From Xanthostigma xanthostigma (Eukaryota; Arthropoda; Insecta; Raphidioptera; Raphidiidae): DNA of 64,000 bases. The position numbers and the translations under genes were made by a program. Under the pieces are notes generated by a model. That model was not told the origin of the DNA. It made no database searches and saw only the letters and a program-made list of their open reading frames with translations. Within the stretch, counting starts at the first letter, position 1, and each line of letters opens with the position of its first letter. The DNA is taken from contig OY754465.1 in the NCBI GenBank assembly GCA_963575645.1, positions 34,173,501-34,237,500 of the forward strand, read 5' to 3'. Below are positions 1 through 17,293 of the stretch, piece after piece.

Positions 1-95
1 AAGTGTCACAAGCGACTGGCATAAGCGAATAATTAAAAATTCAGTTTTTTGAAATTCGCGTTGGCTAATCCGAGGAGGGTAATATAAACTATTCG

Positions 96-329
96 GAACC
101 CAAAGGAATGGTGAGACCTCTGGTGAGAAATGCGCCGAACTGCCCTAAGGGAGGGTTATTGACAGATAAACTATAAGGTAAACATTGATTTATAAACGCA
201 TGATGGAGGCTAGGTCTAGCCTAAATCAATGTTTACCTTATGCCTCTATAGTTTACCTGTCAAAAACCCCCCTTAGGGCAGTTCGGCGCATTTATCACCA
301 GAGGTCTCGCCATTCCTTTGGGTTCTGAA
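96..329. repeat. Fold-back repeat, about 100-bp arms
   Basis: The left arm (about 96-196) is repeated in inverse orientation at about 228-329. Both arms contain the words GAACCCAAAGGAATGG, GACCTCTGGTGA, GCGCCGAACTGCCCTAAGG and GGTAAACATTGATTTA, with a few mismatches and small indels and a spacer of roughly 30 bp. No ORF lies inside. It looks like a MITE or fold-back element in the intron, or downstream, of the mitochondrial carrier gene. I could not define a target duplication, and the family is not recognised. Confidence 0.8.
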
Positions 330-560
330 TTGTCTATTATCACTATTTTAATAGTTTAGTATGTTAACTATGGTGCGGCGCCACTATTGACTATATGTTT
401 ACTATCTTTTTGACACACTAATGACGGTGTCACAAGTTGACAGTTCCCATGATGCAGTGCATTACTGAATACCTATTTATATATTATTATCTTAACCAAA
501 ATTTAAATATCATAAAGATCTATATTCAAACCGTCTTACAAAAGTATGAAATATAATTAC

Positions 561-1367
561 CTCGAATTCCGTGTTCTAAATAAATATACTTCAGAGCATG
601 CCATGTGCCAATATGATTGTGTTGATGACCGACAGCAATGCTAGCAGCGGCTTGGCTTTGTAAATGAGTTTTGACTAAAAACAAAGGACTTGCAGTAAAT
701 GCCCCGACTGTTGCACCGATAGCACCATAAATAACACTTTTGTAGAAAATTGTCGATCCATGTTCATCAGTTATCAAGCCGCGCGAAGCCGCCAGCTGAT
801 ATGTTCCCAATCTAGAAAAATATATTTTATTTAATACCTATCTAATAATTTGACGCTTCTGAAACTTCTAAAACACTTCAATATACTTATGATTGATCTA
901 TAAAGCTCTCTGAATGCATCTAATTGAAATGGTCTGTAAATATAGGGTTTCAAGACACCATTATCGTGAGTTCAGAGTATTTGGAAAATTCCCTAAGCAT
1001 CATAGAAATTAATCATCAAATTGAAGTTAACGACGCTACCGAAAGCATCGTACGTGACTCTTGGATTTCCGTAAATTTTGAGTTATTTCCGTTGAAAAAA
1101 CCTTATTTAAATTTTAAATAGTATTAACCTAAAACCGTTGAGAAACAGTTGTGTCCACAATGCAGGTACAAGTCCTTTTTGTAGCGCTAGAACTCCGTCT
1201 GCGCGAACTACGGTGTACATAGCGTGTGCTACGTTACGATAATGTATAACATGCTGGCCGCGCGCTTGCAATTCTCCCTGTAATTGCATCCGAATTTTTA
1301 CCACTTCCAAAGGATTACTAAATATTCCAGCTCCCACAGCCGCTACACCACCCAGAATGAAATCCAT
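561..1367 (-). CDS. Mitochondrial solute carrier, SLC25A34/35-like (partial, first two coding exons)
   Basis: Two exons join cleanly on the minus strand: 1129-1367 (ATG at 1367, donor GTTAAT) and 561-811 (acceptor TCTAG, donor GTAATT). Phases fit (AG|A and G|), giving 163 residues. Residues 1-79 begin [14 protein letters not shown] and carry the first carrier signature as [16 protein letters not shown]; the second repeat holds [14 protein letters not shown]. Both are the P-x-[DE]-x-x-[KR] type motif of SLC25 inner-membrane transporters, the second with Phe-Leu in place of the acidic residue. Start and spacing resemble the orphan SLC25A34/35 subgroup, whose substrate is not settled. The third repeat would lie further 3' on the minus strand; nothing matching it is seen at 1-560, so the gene is cut by the window edge. 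No frameshift is seen. Subgroup assignment is from memory of the family, not alignment. Confidence 0.85.
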
Positions 1368-2493
1368 GTCTGTGTGCTAAATGATAAAAAATGTTAGCAA
1401 AATAAAAACAAAAATGATTTAAATTAATATAATGAAAACCATGTCAAATTGAATTTTGACACTTTTGTATTTCATATAAAGCGAGATATTACTTACATTT
1501 CATAAATTATAAAGAATTAGTTATGATGAAATTTAAATAAATTTTGAACCGTAACGAAACAAATGAACTTATGCTATCACTTCAATACACGAACAATTAG
1601 CAAAAAATCCCATAACAAACAAGATATTAAGAGCGGTAATTAATTTAAAGTAATTACAATAATTCATTGTAAACTTATTCAGTTATAAAAAAAATGTTTA
1701 AAATTTAATGCACGTGATAATGATAAAACCGTAGAATTACGCAATGTTTCATGCACATTGCAAACAAAAACATTTTATTTTTTTCGTCATTCAAAAATGA
1801 CTTCGTATTTTTACAGGAAAATCACGCGCATGTGTAGGTACATCGGTTATATTCATAAAGAATCCCCATCATTAACGCGCTTTTTAACATATTTAACGAA
1901 CATATGAGAGAAATATCTGCACATCACGCTCTGCTGTCTGCATTTTCCCCACCCAAACTGTTCGTAGATATATAGTACTGCCTTGATTATCCGTTAATTT
2001 ACTCAACTCAGATCAAATACTTAATACAGTACCTTTCGCTTCACACACGAACATCATCAGATTCAACTCGACTAATTGTTGGTATTTTTAAATTTTCGGA
2101 CAAGATTTTGTATGTAATCTTGCGCATTTTCATTGGACTCGGCTGGCCTTTCTCTCTTTCTCTCTATTTCTCTAAGTATCTTCTCCTTTATTTCTACTAT
2201 TAAAATAGAAAAACGGTAGTTGAGTTGCGCGCTTTATTCACAATCCATTTAAAAGAAATTAAGCAGTTAAAGGATATTGAAACCGATTAAAATATTTCTC
2301 TGATCAACTCTGAAAAAATTAGGAAAAACCACAGAAAAGTATATTTTTCCAAGAATGTCAGGTACAACTATTATTTTGCTGCAAAGTGGTGATCTGATTA
2401 GCATCGTAAGTCGTAAACCGTGTGCGACGCTCGTAAACGAACAAATAAAGGCTACCTGACTTTTTCTACCATCTAAGGCACCCCTAGCAAGTG
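1368..2493. other. Spacer upstream of the carrier gene
   Basis: No credible coding region. AT-rich sequence with a CT-rich stretch near 2150-2190. It should contain the 5' UTR and promoter of the carrier gene, but I cannot place a TATA box or transcription start. Confidence 0.5.
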
Positions 2494-2990
2494 AGCCGTT
2501 AACAAACGTCAGTACACCAAGAAGTCATCATCACACGACTCAGAACAGGACACACAAATATTACACATAAATACCTGATGACCAAAGATGCTCCTTCAGT
2601 TTGTGTCATATGTGATACGAGACTATCCGAAGAACATCTATTGACTGAATGTCCACTATATGAACCCGAAAGGCTGTCCATGGACCTGACTCAAAACCTT
2701 GACGAAGTTCTTGACCACTCTGAAAAAAATGTTAAAATATTATTAAAATTCCTCCACCTAACAAACCTTACTAATAAAATATAATCACTTACCTTAACTG
2801 TCATATACTTACCTACTTACATATCCCTTAATCTATATTAATTATACTTACCTTACCTTAGTGCTAATAACTCTGCGTTGATACACTAGTTTTTTTTTTA
2901 TTCTCTTGTTTTTCTTCTTCCTTTTGTGTTTATATATTGTATTTTTTTTCTTTTGTATTTTCTATTCTAAATAATAAAAAAGGTCAGTAC
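2494..2990 (+). mobile_element. Non-LTR retrotransposon 3' end (C-terminus of ORF2)
   Basis: A reading frame open from about 2494 to the stop at 2784 encodes the segment ITRLRTGHTNITHKYLM followed by a Cys-x2-Cys-x10-His-x4-Cys pattern (CVICDTRLSEEHLLTECPLY). This is the usual end of LINE ORF2 proteins that carry an RNase H domain (I, R1, Jockey-like groups): an arginine/GHT..TH.YL segment, then a CCHC knuckle. An in-frame TAA lies just upstream, so only the tail survives. The AT-rich stretch to about 2990, ending in an A-rich run, may be the LINE 3' UTR. It is a dead 5'-truncated copy. Confidence 0.8.
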
Positions 2991-3688
2991 TATTTTCTTT
3001 ACACGTTTGACCTACATACCTTATTTGCCACTAGCACCATCTGACGAATAAAAATGGTAGGACGTTAAATTTCACGAAGCGGTTAACAAAAACGTTACAC
3101 AAACGAGATTCTACTATATGACAATTTATAGTACAAAGTCTCTATGCGCTATATTGATTTACATATAGATACGTCATATATCTAGTGTCATAGACTCGGA
3201 GTGTCCCAAACATCTGATTCAATGCAGATAGGAATCTTAAGTAAATGACGCGTTCTGTTCTAAATTTAAATGAACTTTACAACTATATATAACAAAAAAA
3301 TTTGAACGCGTACAGTCAACAGTCGATATAATACACTATTATAATAATTAATTATTGTATCTACTTCACTTTCACACTCAAAGCTGTTGACCTTCGAAAA
3401 AGATAATTTTAGTTTTTTTACCTATAAAAATTATGCTTTTCAAAATTTACAAAAATGAAAAATTAAAAGATGCGTTTTTTTGTAATGGTTCCTTTCTGAG
3501 GAATTAAATAATATCTACAAATCCATTTATTTCAGCAAATAAAAAATTCAAATTTACAAAGTGGACTATGTGTTGCAGAATGTATCTCGAGAGAAAACAA
3601 GTGAAAAAAACATTTGATTTGTAAAGTCGTTTTGTTTGTACGCATACAAAGTAGCGTGGCACGTATAGCATGCAGAAAAATCTCTATA

Positions 3689-5678
3689 GTCCAGGAAATG
3701 AAGCATTTTGGCTCGCAATTTTTTTGTCCACCATGGATTTACTTGAAATTTTCACAGAAGGTAAGGAATAACTCAAGGATCATTTTCTATATCATGCCGC
3801 TGTACGCTAGAGCCTTGGGGGTGGAAATTTTTTATTACATTTTAACTGTAGGAATCGACGGAAAAAGTAATTATTCTAAGAAAAAAATGTGATATACGTT
3901 TTTTTCGTAAAACTAATATTTTTTTAGTTATTTGAAGTTGAAAGTAACAGTTTTTTGACGAAAAAATCGACTTTTTTAAATGGTTTTTTGCGAATAACTC
4001 TAATAATATGCATTTTATCAAAAAAAGTGTAGAGCCAAATTGTAGCTTTTAAAAAAACAAAAACAATGCTCATTCATTCATTCATTTTATTTTTTTATAA
4101 TTTTTCTACGACAAATACGAACTGAGATACAGCAAATTAATGCTTAGCTTTTTTCGTCAAATGCATAAATTGGAAGATTTAAAGCGAAATAACGAGAAAA
4201 ATTTGCATTTTTTGAAAAAGCTCATAGAATCTTTTTTAAAGTATTTAATTAGAGCTTTCAAACAAAAAAAATGTCTCTAGCATGAAAATTGACCGACTTA
4301 TGATCAAAATAAGACCGGTACCCGCTTTTTTCTACGAAAAAAATCTGTGAAAACAACCCCCAAAGTGCCCCCTAATTAAAATTGATCGCCACCCTTCTGT
4401 GATTCTCTTTATACATATATGTACTATTAATACACCCAAGAAGTTTGACCAATTTAAAATGCCTAATTTTAGAAAAATTGAAGTTTAAAGAGAAAACGAT
4501 TTTTTTTCAATTTCGTGTTTTTCACCCTTTTCTTAAAAATATCTCCCAAAATACTAAAGATACGAAAAAACGATATAGTACTAAATTGTAGCTTTTTTAA
4601 TGACAAAAATTTCCCTGTGTGCAGATTTTTTGTACAGTGAATTTCGGCGAGATATAGCCGTTTTAACACCTACATTTACGATCGAACATCACCTTATTCA
4701 AGCGCTTTAAACTCTCCCCATTTAAAAATTAAGGGATCTTAAGTAATTTAATTCACATAGTCTTATAGCTCTTGAAAAGCCCTACAAAATCGTTTCTGAA
4801 AAAAATTTTCTATCACCTAAAATGAAGGAGCTATGCTTAAAAACCGATCAATTTTTTTTTTTCAAAAAATTCGAATTACCCGCTTCGGAGCGTAGTAATC
4901 TACATAACCGGTATATTCGGCCGTTATACGTTATATGTTCCACTTTTTCCATTCCAAGATGTTACTATCAAATTCAACAATGGTTTGGAAATGAAAACAT
5001 TCGAGCAATAGATTGGGGATGGTGCTTAAAAGAAGGTTTATTACACCCCGTGCGCATGAACAAACCGCCTGCACCTGATGGACTTTTAAAAATGATTTTT
5101 TGCCAATACAAAAAAGGGTGCGGTGTTTCATGCGGGTGCATAAAAGTTGGGTTGTATTGTAATTCTACTTGTTCTGGGTGCTCGGGTGAAAACTGTAATA
5201 ATAGTTCACCATTAATTGAAGAAGACGAAGATGAAATCGACCACGGAGAAGATCGAATCAGTGAGACAGACTTTTAAAAAACATACATGTATTTGAACCT
5301 GTATTATTTTTGTGATAATATTTTTTTTATCAAATTCTACTTTTTTATTTTCTATTAAATTATATTATAAAAATTTCAATGTTTTCAAGGGTAGTTTTTA
5401 ACAGGGGTAGGTTGAAAGATTATGAAATTGTATCCTAAAGCATGAAACAATCATTATTTAACTATTTTTACCCATATTTAGGTTTTTAATGTTACCTATT
5501 TTATAATTTTTGACAATAAGGGATAGTTTTCACCCCTAAAAAACAAAAAGCGTACAACGGCATAATATAGAAAATGAACTAGAGGGTGAAATAAGCCTAA
5601 TCCCAAATTTTTGTACAAATCGGTGCTGGACGAAAAAATTGCGAGGTTTTACCATTTTTTTAGCTTCATTTCCTGGAC
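3689..5678. mobile_element. TIR-bounded DNA element (2.0 kb) carrying a cysteine-rich ORF
   Basis: GTCCAGGAAATGAAGC at 3689 reappears inverted at the right end (GCTTCATTTCCTGGAC, ending 5678). Both ends are flanked by TA, a possible target duplication. The inverted similarity continues inward: CTCGCAATTTTTT and GTCCA, then CATTTTCTATAT, ATGCCG and TGTACGCT occur in both termini in the same order, so the terminal repeat is about 150 bp and diverged. The interior is AT-rich with long T runs, plus one ORF at 4822-5277. No transposase motif was recognised, so this is either a deleted derivative or a family whose transposase I do not know. Confidence 0.6.
4822..5277 (+). CDS. Cysteine-rich repeat-associated protein, 151 aa (likely fragment)
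   Basis: The ORF lies wholly inside the TIR-bounded segment 3689-5678. From about residue 50 it reads as a conserved module: a stretch with YYQIQQWFGNE and DWGW, then PPAPDGLLKMIFC, then a compact array with CKVGL-type spacing containing KKGCGVSCGC, CNSTCSGC and ENCNN, and an acidic tail. From memory, arthropod genomes contain many uncharacterised proteins ending in this PPAP..LL..I.C..KKGCG..CGC...GL.C module, usually in repeated sequence. The first ~25 residues (FFFFKK) look like translated A/T-rich DNA, so the true 5' part is probably lost or split. The cysteines suggest zinc binding; function is unknown. Confidence 0.5.
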   Translation: MKELCLKTDQFFFFKKFELPASERSNLHNRYIRPLYVICSTFSIPRCYYQIQQWFGNENIRAIDWGWCLKEGLLHPVRMNKPPAPDGLLKMIFCQYKKGCGVSCGCIKVGLYCNSTCSGCSGENCNNSSPLIEEDEDEIDHGEDRISETDF

Positions 5679-5680
5679 TA

Positions 5681-6803
5681 CTGCAAAGAGTGCATTAATA
5701 ATTGAATGTTATATTTTTTCATGTAAATAAAATTATTTACTTGAAGAGTTCTATTCAGACGTTAATCAAAGATTTGAATGTTATATTGTTGTGCCTAAAA
5801 ATAAAACAAATTGTTACGATATAATTGTTCACGGGGTTTTTACGAAACAGACTTCAAAACTTTCAACGATTCAAAACTTACGTTTCCAGAGTTTTAATTT
5901 GAAAAATAAAATTGTGTCAAAACTGGTCATAGCGTACATTTTGTACGACAAGAAAAGTTTTCAAATTCCAAAAATAATATTGTTTACAAATATCTATGTT
6001 TTGGTATTAAATGATTCAAGAACAAATTATTATTATTATTATACGTTTGTTGTGAAATTTTTTGTATTTTATTGGATACCTAAAATAATCTAAATGAATG
6101 CGCGTTTTGTGTATGTTGAAACGAAATTTTAGTTTATTTTTAGAATGCCCTACAAAAACGTTAATTATGTTAAGCTGGGACAATTTTCCGGTACCGTTGA
6201 AAAGGTTTGTAACATACCTATATCATACTTAGAAAGAAAAAGATTTTCTTTTTTTAAGGCCACCAACGGCTTGGTTTTAGGTCTAGAACCAATTTTTATT
6301 TTCAATTATGAAAATAGTCTAAAGATTCTTAGTAGAAACAATTAGAAACATTGGAATTCAAAAAATGATTCAATCCAATTAATTATTCATGTAGGTAGGC
6401 AATTGTTTATATTTCTAACGATAAAAATTTAAATAGAGATAAATAGTTTTATAAATATCAAATTAGAATTTATCTTATCTTTTATAAGTTCGATACTCGC
6501 ACACAGATAGAAAAATGATATGAAAACCTTCCTTTTAAATTGTTTGGTTGTTTTAAAAAGGGATTTCTTACTTGCAATATTATGAATTAATCCCAGCCTA
6601 GCGTGGCCGGTTATCCTTCACATCTGAATACTAAGTTTCATCAACATCTCTGTCTAACCGTCAAACAGACTGACATTTCTGACACAATTCCGTGATCATA
6701 CAAGATACGCGACAAACGCCTGAATTGAAAGCCGTAAGAAAATTACAGCACAGAAGAGGTTCTCACCTCTATTTCATAGAATTGATACGAACTATTTCTT
6801 TAG
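5681..6803. other. Spacer between cysteine-rich element and kinase exon
   Basis: Two AT-rich ORFs (5791-6093, 6145-6345) show no recognisable family and look fortuitous. Near 5735-5780 is the sequence CAGACGTTAATCAAAGATTTG, which recurs at 40,645 and 45,775 and belongs to the Penelope-like repeat family described there. A 5' exon of the kinase gene should lie here or further upstream: an open stretch ends with a possible donor (GCC|GTAAG) at about 6730, but no start codon could be tied to it. Confidence 0.4.
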
Positions 6804-13221
<6,418 letters not shown>

Positions 13222-13434
13222 TTTCTTCAATGTGTACTGAGATTGTATGATCACTGTCTCGTTTATAAAAATATATTTTTAATTTTTTCGAACTTGTTTT
13301 TTCTAAAGGCGAATTTAGATTTTACACTTTCGATGTGCATCGCGGATGATTCATCTGTAGTGAAATGTGTAAATATTGTTTTCATCTGCGTTTCCTCCAA
13401 AGTGTGCATCCTAAATGACCAGTGAACAAAGTAG

Positions 13435-13559
13435 ACTTAGGCCTAGCACACATGAAGAGCGTTCAACGCGCGCTGGCCCAACGCGCGTTTACAATTTCTA
13501 TACAATAGTATAGAAACTGTAAACGCGCGTTGAACGCCTCTCATATAAACTAGGCCTTA
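13435..13559. repeat. Short palindromic MITE just downstream of the kinase
   Basis: CTTAGGCCTAG at the left mirrors CTAGGCCTTAG at the right, and GTTCAACGCGCG / CGCGCGTTGAACG and TTTCTATAC / GTATAGAAA mirror inside. About 125 bp in all, roughly 215 bp after the kinase stop codon, possibly inside its 3' UTR. A possible polyadenylation signal AATAAA follows at about 13,572. Confidence 0.7.
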
Positions 13560-15670
13560 GACGGTTTTTGAAAATAAAATTGGCGTGGACCAGTAATTGA
13601 ATAGCGTGCTCACAGGCGCAGTGGCGGATTTGCAGTCTTGGCCACCCTAGGCCCCAGGTCATGTATTAAGTATCAGCCATCCCTTTTTCAGCACCCACAA
13701 TATATAGACTGTATAGGTAATGAATTTACTTTATTGCCAACTTTTATCGAAATCGATTCAGAAATTTAGTTAAGTATAATAGCTGCTAGTTTGTAATATT
13801 TTCCGAGGTTTCAGGGATAATTGCATAATACTTAAATAAAACATTTAATATACACTTTAATATAATATACATTATACATGATACACTGTCACGAACTCAT
13901 TTTTGAACTTAGGCGTTGCGCGCTATCAACAAAACTGACGTAAAATCATTTTAGAAGATTGTTATGTGACCTAAACTCAAACTTATAAATATTAACTTTT
14001 ATGATTTCTATATCAACTTTCATATTTGAAAGAGAGACGTGCGGCAGCATATGAGCGCAACCTAATGATTAATTGATGCGTGAGTTCGTGTCAAGAAATG
14101 AAGACAGAAAACGAGTTTTCGGTTAAGTGTAAACTTGTATGATACAAAATAAACATCATACTCATTTCATGTTACTATGTCTAAACTTGTTTTTCGTGAG
14201 CCCACCCATGAAAAAATTTGTTCCGACGCGACTGAATTTCACTCATTAAACCACTTTATTGCTACACGTTCGGCTGTCCTTAAACCATTTTAATATTTGA
14301 GTTTATAAACTTACAGGAAAAAAATTTAATCAAAACACAAACATTTCAAATTCTAAACAAATAAAAAGCTTTTTTTTTGTATGTCCCATTAGTTAAAAGC
14401 TTCGTTTATCATTGAAATCGCAAGTACAGCTTTTTGACCAAATGTACTCTACAAATCTAAAATAAATATGCATAATTTAAATCTAGAATCTAGATGATAT
14501 AGCAAATACGTATGTATCGGTGACAGAAATTAGAAAGTAATTATTATTAGTTTTATCACGCGATGTTGCGTGCTTGACCACTAAAACTGTCCCTTTGACT
14601 ATACAAATGCAGATTTAAGTTACAAAATATGGTGCGTGCTGCGCAGGTCTTCAAATCTGCGACTTTTTTCAATAAATAAATCTATTCGTTTGATAATAAC
14701 CATCTTTATAAAAAAAATCGTGCTGAATCCAATTGGCACGCATAGAGCTCTATATCTCCTTTAACGTCTTTCAGAAGTAAAATAAGCTAGGAATTGTTTT
14801 ATCTTCTCTGGACAGTTTGCGCGTTCCTTTTGCACCCCACACAACTTTGCGCACCAATTCACACCTTCAACTTATTATTTTTTAATAATTGAAAATATAA
14901 TTAATACTTTTGCCCGTTCTCAGATAAGAGCCTGGGAACTGGGGGCTTATAAAAGAGGAGCCATGGAAAACGCCATATAAACAATAGCTTCGCTAAAAGC
15001 TCGGCTATTATTGACGTTGACCTCTATACGACCTGAATAGACGATTCTGTAAGACCATTGTTAGCTGAATACTTATTACGGTTCCTACAAATGATGACTG
15101 AACGTTCACGCGCTAGCGTCGACATAATATAACGCACACGGGACGTACCAATTTTGACAAATCCAGTCTATATTTGTGTTCAAAAGTCCATATAAAGTGC
15201 GATGCTCTATTCATTTAAAATGTATGATCTAATTTCAAAATAACTGAAATATTCTTTATAAGCACTCCAAGAGTACAGGTGCACTTTTATAATATAGGTT
15301 TTATTAAAAATTCAAGTAATATCTCTAATAGCTTCAGTATTGATAAAAAGTAGGTAAATTATTAATTGTTTTAAGACAACAATCGATACAGTAATTACAC
15401 ATTGATGCAGTAATTATAGTCTGACATAGACATCTAAATTTAAATATTACAAGGAATTCCGCAAAGTATTGAAAAACAAAACAGCTATATTATATACTGG
15501 TGATTGAAACAATTGTTTTATTTCTTCATTTGTTTGTGTTTATTGATGTTTTAAATATCTACACGAAATTGAAATTATCAACAGTTGTAAATTAATTTAA
15601 ATGATTGTTGTAAAAACCTACCGAAAGGAAATTTTTAAAATATATATTTGGATATGACGATGATTAAGTA
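13560..15670. other. Spacer between kinase and lysine-rich ORF
   Basis: No gene recognised. CAGTGGCGGATTTGCAG near 13,619 resembles a hAT-type terminal repeat without a partner here. The rest is AT-rich unique-looking sequence and should hold the promoter of the ORF at 15,671, which I cannot locate. Confidence 0.4.
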
Positions 15671-16462
15671 ATGGAATTTAGTAGCAGAATACCATTACCG
15701 TCATTTTCGTATAAAGATCCGAATTCAGTGTCGAAAAATTATGATAAATTAAAAACACCAGGAAATGTCAGTTTACCTCCAATAAATCAAGGATATTTTT
15801 TTGACCCATGGCGACCCGATTCAGAAAAAAATAAAAGTGATATTTTTAAAATTGAAGGAAGATTTTTGGAACCAATCAGTACATCAACAAAGAAAACGAA
15901 AAAACGTAAAAAAATTAAGAAAAAATATAACTCTTTTGAATCGAACGCACAAATACAGAAAGATGTAAATTCAGAACTGGATAAAACAAAACCTATGTAT
16001 AAAAAACGACTGTTAAAATCGCTGTCGCAGAGCAATATTCCATTATATGAAATAAAAATTCAAAGTTCGGGTTATCACCGGGATATAAATTTTACAACTA
16101 AATTGGATTGTACTTTCGTAATTAATGATTTAGAATTGGACAAAGCTCCAAAGAAATTACAACCGTTATTACGTGAAAAGACTTATAAAGTTATAGAACC
16201 AAAATATATAAAAGGACCCGAAGACGACAAAAAATTCTGGAAACAAGCTCACAACGATAATCAAACAAAAAAGGTCGGTAGTGCTGATTCAAATAATTCT
16301 TATACGAAATCGGTTTTCGGATCACCTTTGCGTTTACCGAAAATCTATGATGACTATAAGGATCCAAACGAAAATAATAATGTATTTAATACAAAATATA
16401 GAAGAAGCGCAGTTTTAAAAGATTTTGGATATTTTTTTATTAATAAATCTCAAGAATTGTAA
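15671..16462 (+). CDS. Uncharacterised lysine-rich protein, 263 aa
   Basis: A single uninterrupted ORF from ATG (in-frame TAA six bases upstream) to TAA. I do not recognise the family. The protein is hydrophilic and basic, with a run KKTKKRKKIKKKY at about residues 73-86, which could serve as a nuclear or RNA-binding patch, many Asn/Ser, only one Cys, and no signal peptide or membrane segment. Short aromatic-proline pieces (GYFFDPWRPD near 41-50; SPLRLPKIYDDY near 218-229; KDFGYFFINKS at the end) look like conserved peptides in a disordered protein. The length of open frame in such AT-rich DNA, the coding-like composition and the clean start favour a real gene, but an unseen 5' exon or an old retrocopy is possible. 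Confidence 0.6.
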   Translation: MEFSSRIPLPSFSYKDPNSVSKNYDKLKTPGNVSLPPINQGYFFDPWRPDSEKNKSDIFKIEGRFLEPISTSTKKTKKRKKIKKKYNSFESNAQIQKDVNSELDKTKPMYKKRLLKSLSQSNIPLYEIKIQSSGYHRDINFTTKLDCTFVINDLELDKAPKKLQPLLREKTYKVIEPKYIKGPEDDKKFWKQAHNDNQTKKVGSADSNNSYTKSVFGSPLRLPKIYDDYKDPNENNNVFNTKYRRSAVLKDFGYFFINKSQEL

Positions 16463-17293
16463 AAATTGTTTCAATTCACGTTTTGGAATTTAAAATTTTC
16501 AAACAAAAAGAATTCTTTCGTGGTAAAATATAATAGCTGTTGTGTAAATTAAAACAATCAACATTTATTAATTTTGACTTACATTGCAATGGAATTACCT
16601 TGATGATGTCCAAATATTGTATCCCTCAAAAGTCAAAACAAAGAAATTCAAATTTCCGCATGGAGTCTGTCCTGTTTGTGAAATATTCATTCGTTCACAA
16701 TAACTAAAAAATTCATTGATTTGAATGAATCTCTTTGCAAAATTTCTGTCTAAGGACTCCAGGTCTATGATTTTGATGCCAACCAGACCTATCGTATTGG
16801 AAATATACGTAATTTCGTACATACAACAATATCGTTTAAGTATCGAACAGATTTTCTGGCAAATTCCAACAAAATTATAAAAAGAAATTTGGAGAATAAA
16901 AGTAAGGTTCCCATACTGATATCTGAATTCGTTGGTGATTAATGTAAGAAAATTATTTTTGTACACTTTTTATTCGGATTTTATCACTTTTTTTACTTAT
17001 GAATTTTATTTACAGGATTAACATAAATATATTAAGTTAATCAGAAGCGCAAAAAAATGTCAGTATTGATTGACAAACATTATTTTGTTATTCCAAATGT
17101 ATTTTTATAAATAAACTAAGTGAACTGTATTTACATTAATAATATGTTCATTGTTATAGTTTTTGTTCATTTAAATAAAACCTTGAAAAACTAAACTCAC
17201 TCCACTTAATTTTTAGACTCACGCACTTGTTTTCAAGTCATTGTATTAAAAAAAATCGACACTTCAAATGTCACGATTATTTTATACACGAAT
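16463..17293. other. Convergent 3' spacer between the lysine-rich ORF and YEATS4
   Basis: Holds the 3' ends of two convergent genes. A minus-strand open stretch at 16,599-16,960 ends in a donor-like GTAATT but has no ATG start and no recognised family, so it is not called as an exon. Confidence 0.35.

Noticed and set aside
4070-4095. ATTC repeats as a possible CRISPR or regulatory array
   Set aside because: Four copies of a tetramer make a simple microsatellite; CRISPR is not expected in an animal genome.
5791-6345. Two consecutive AT-rich plus-strand ORFs
   Set aside because: No recognisable family, composition matches non-coding AT-rich DNA, and neither has splice or conservation support.
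16595-16966. Minus-strand 123-codon open stretch ending in a donor-like GTAATT
   Set aside because: It begins with GTG, not ATG, shows no family features, and no partner exon could be joined; it remains a weak possibility for an unidentified exon.
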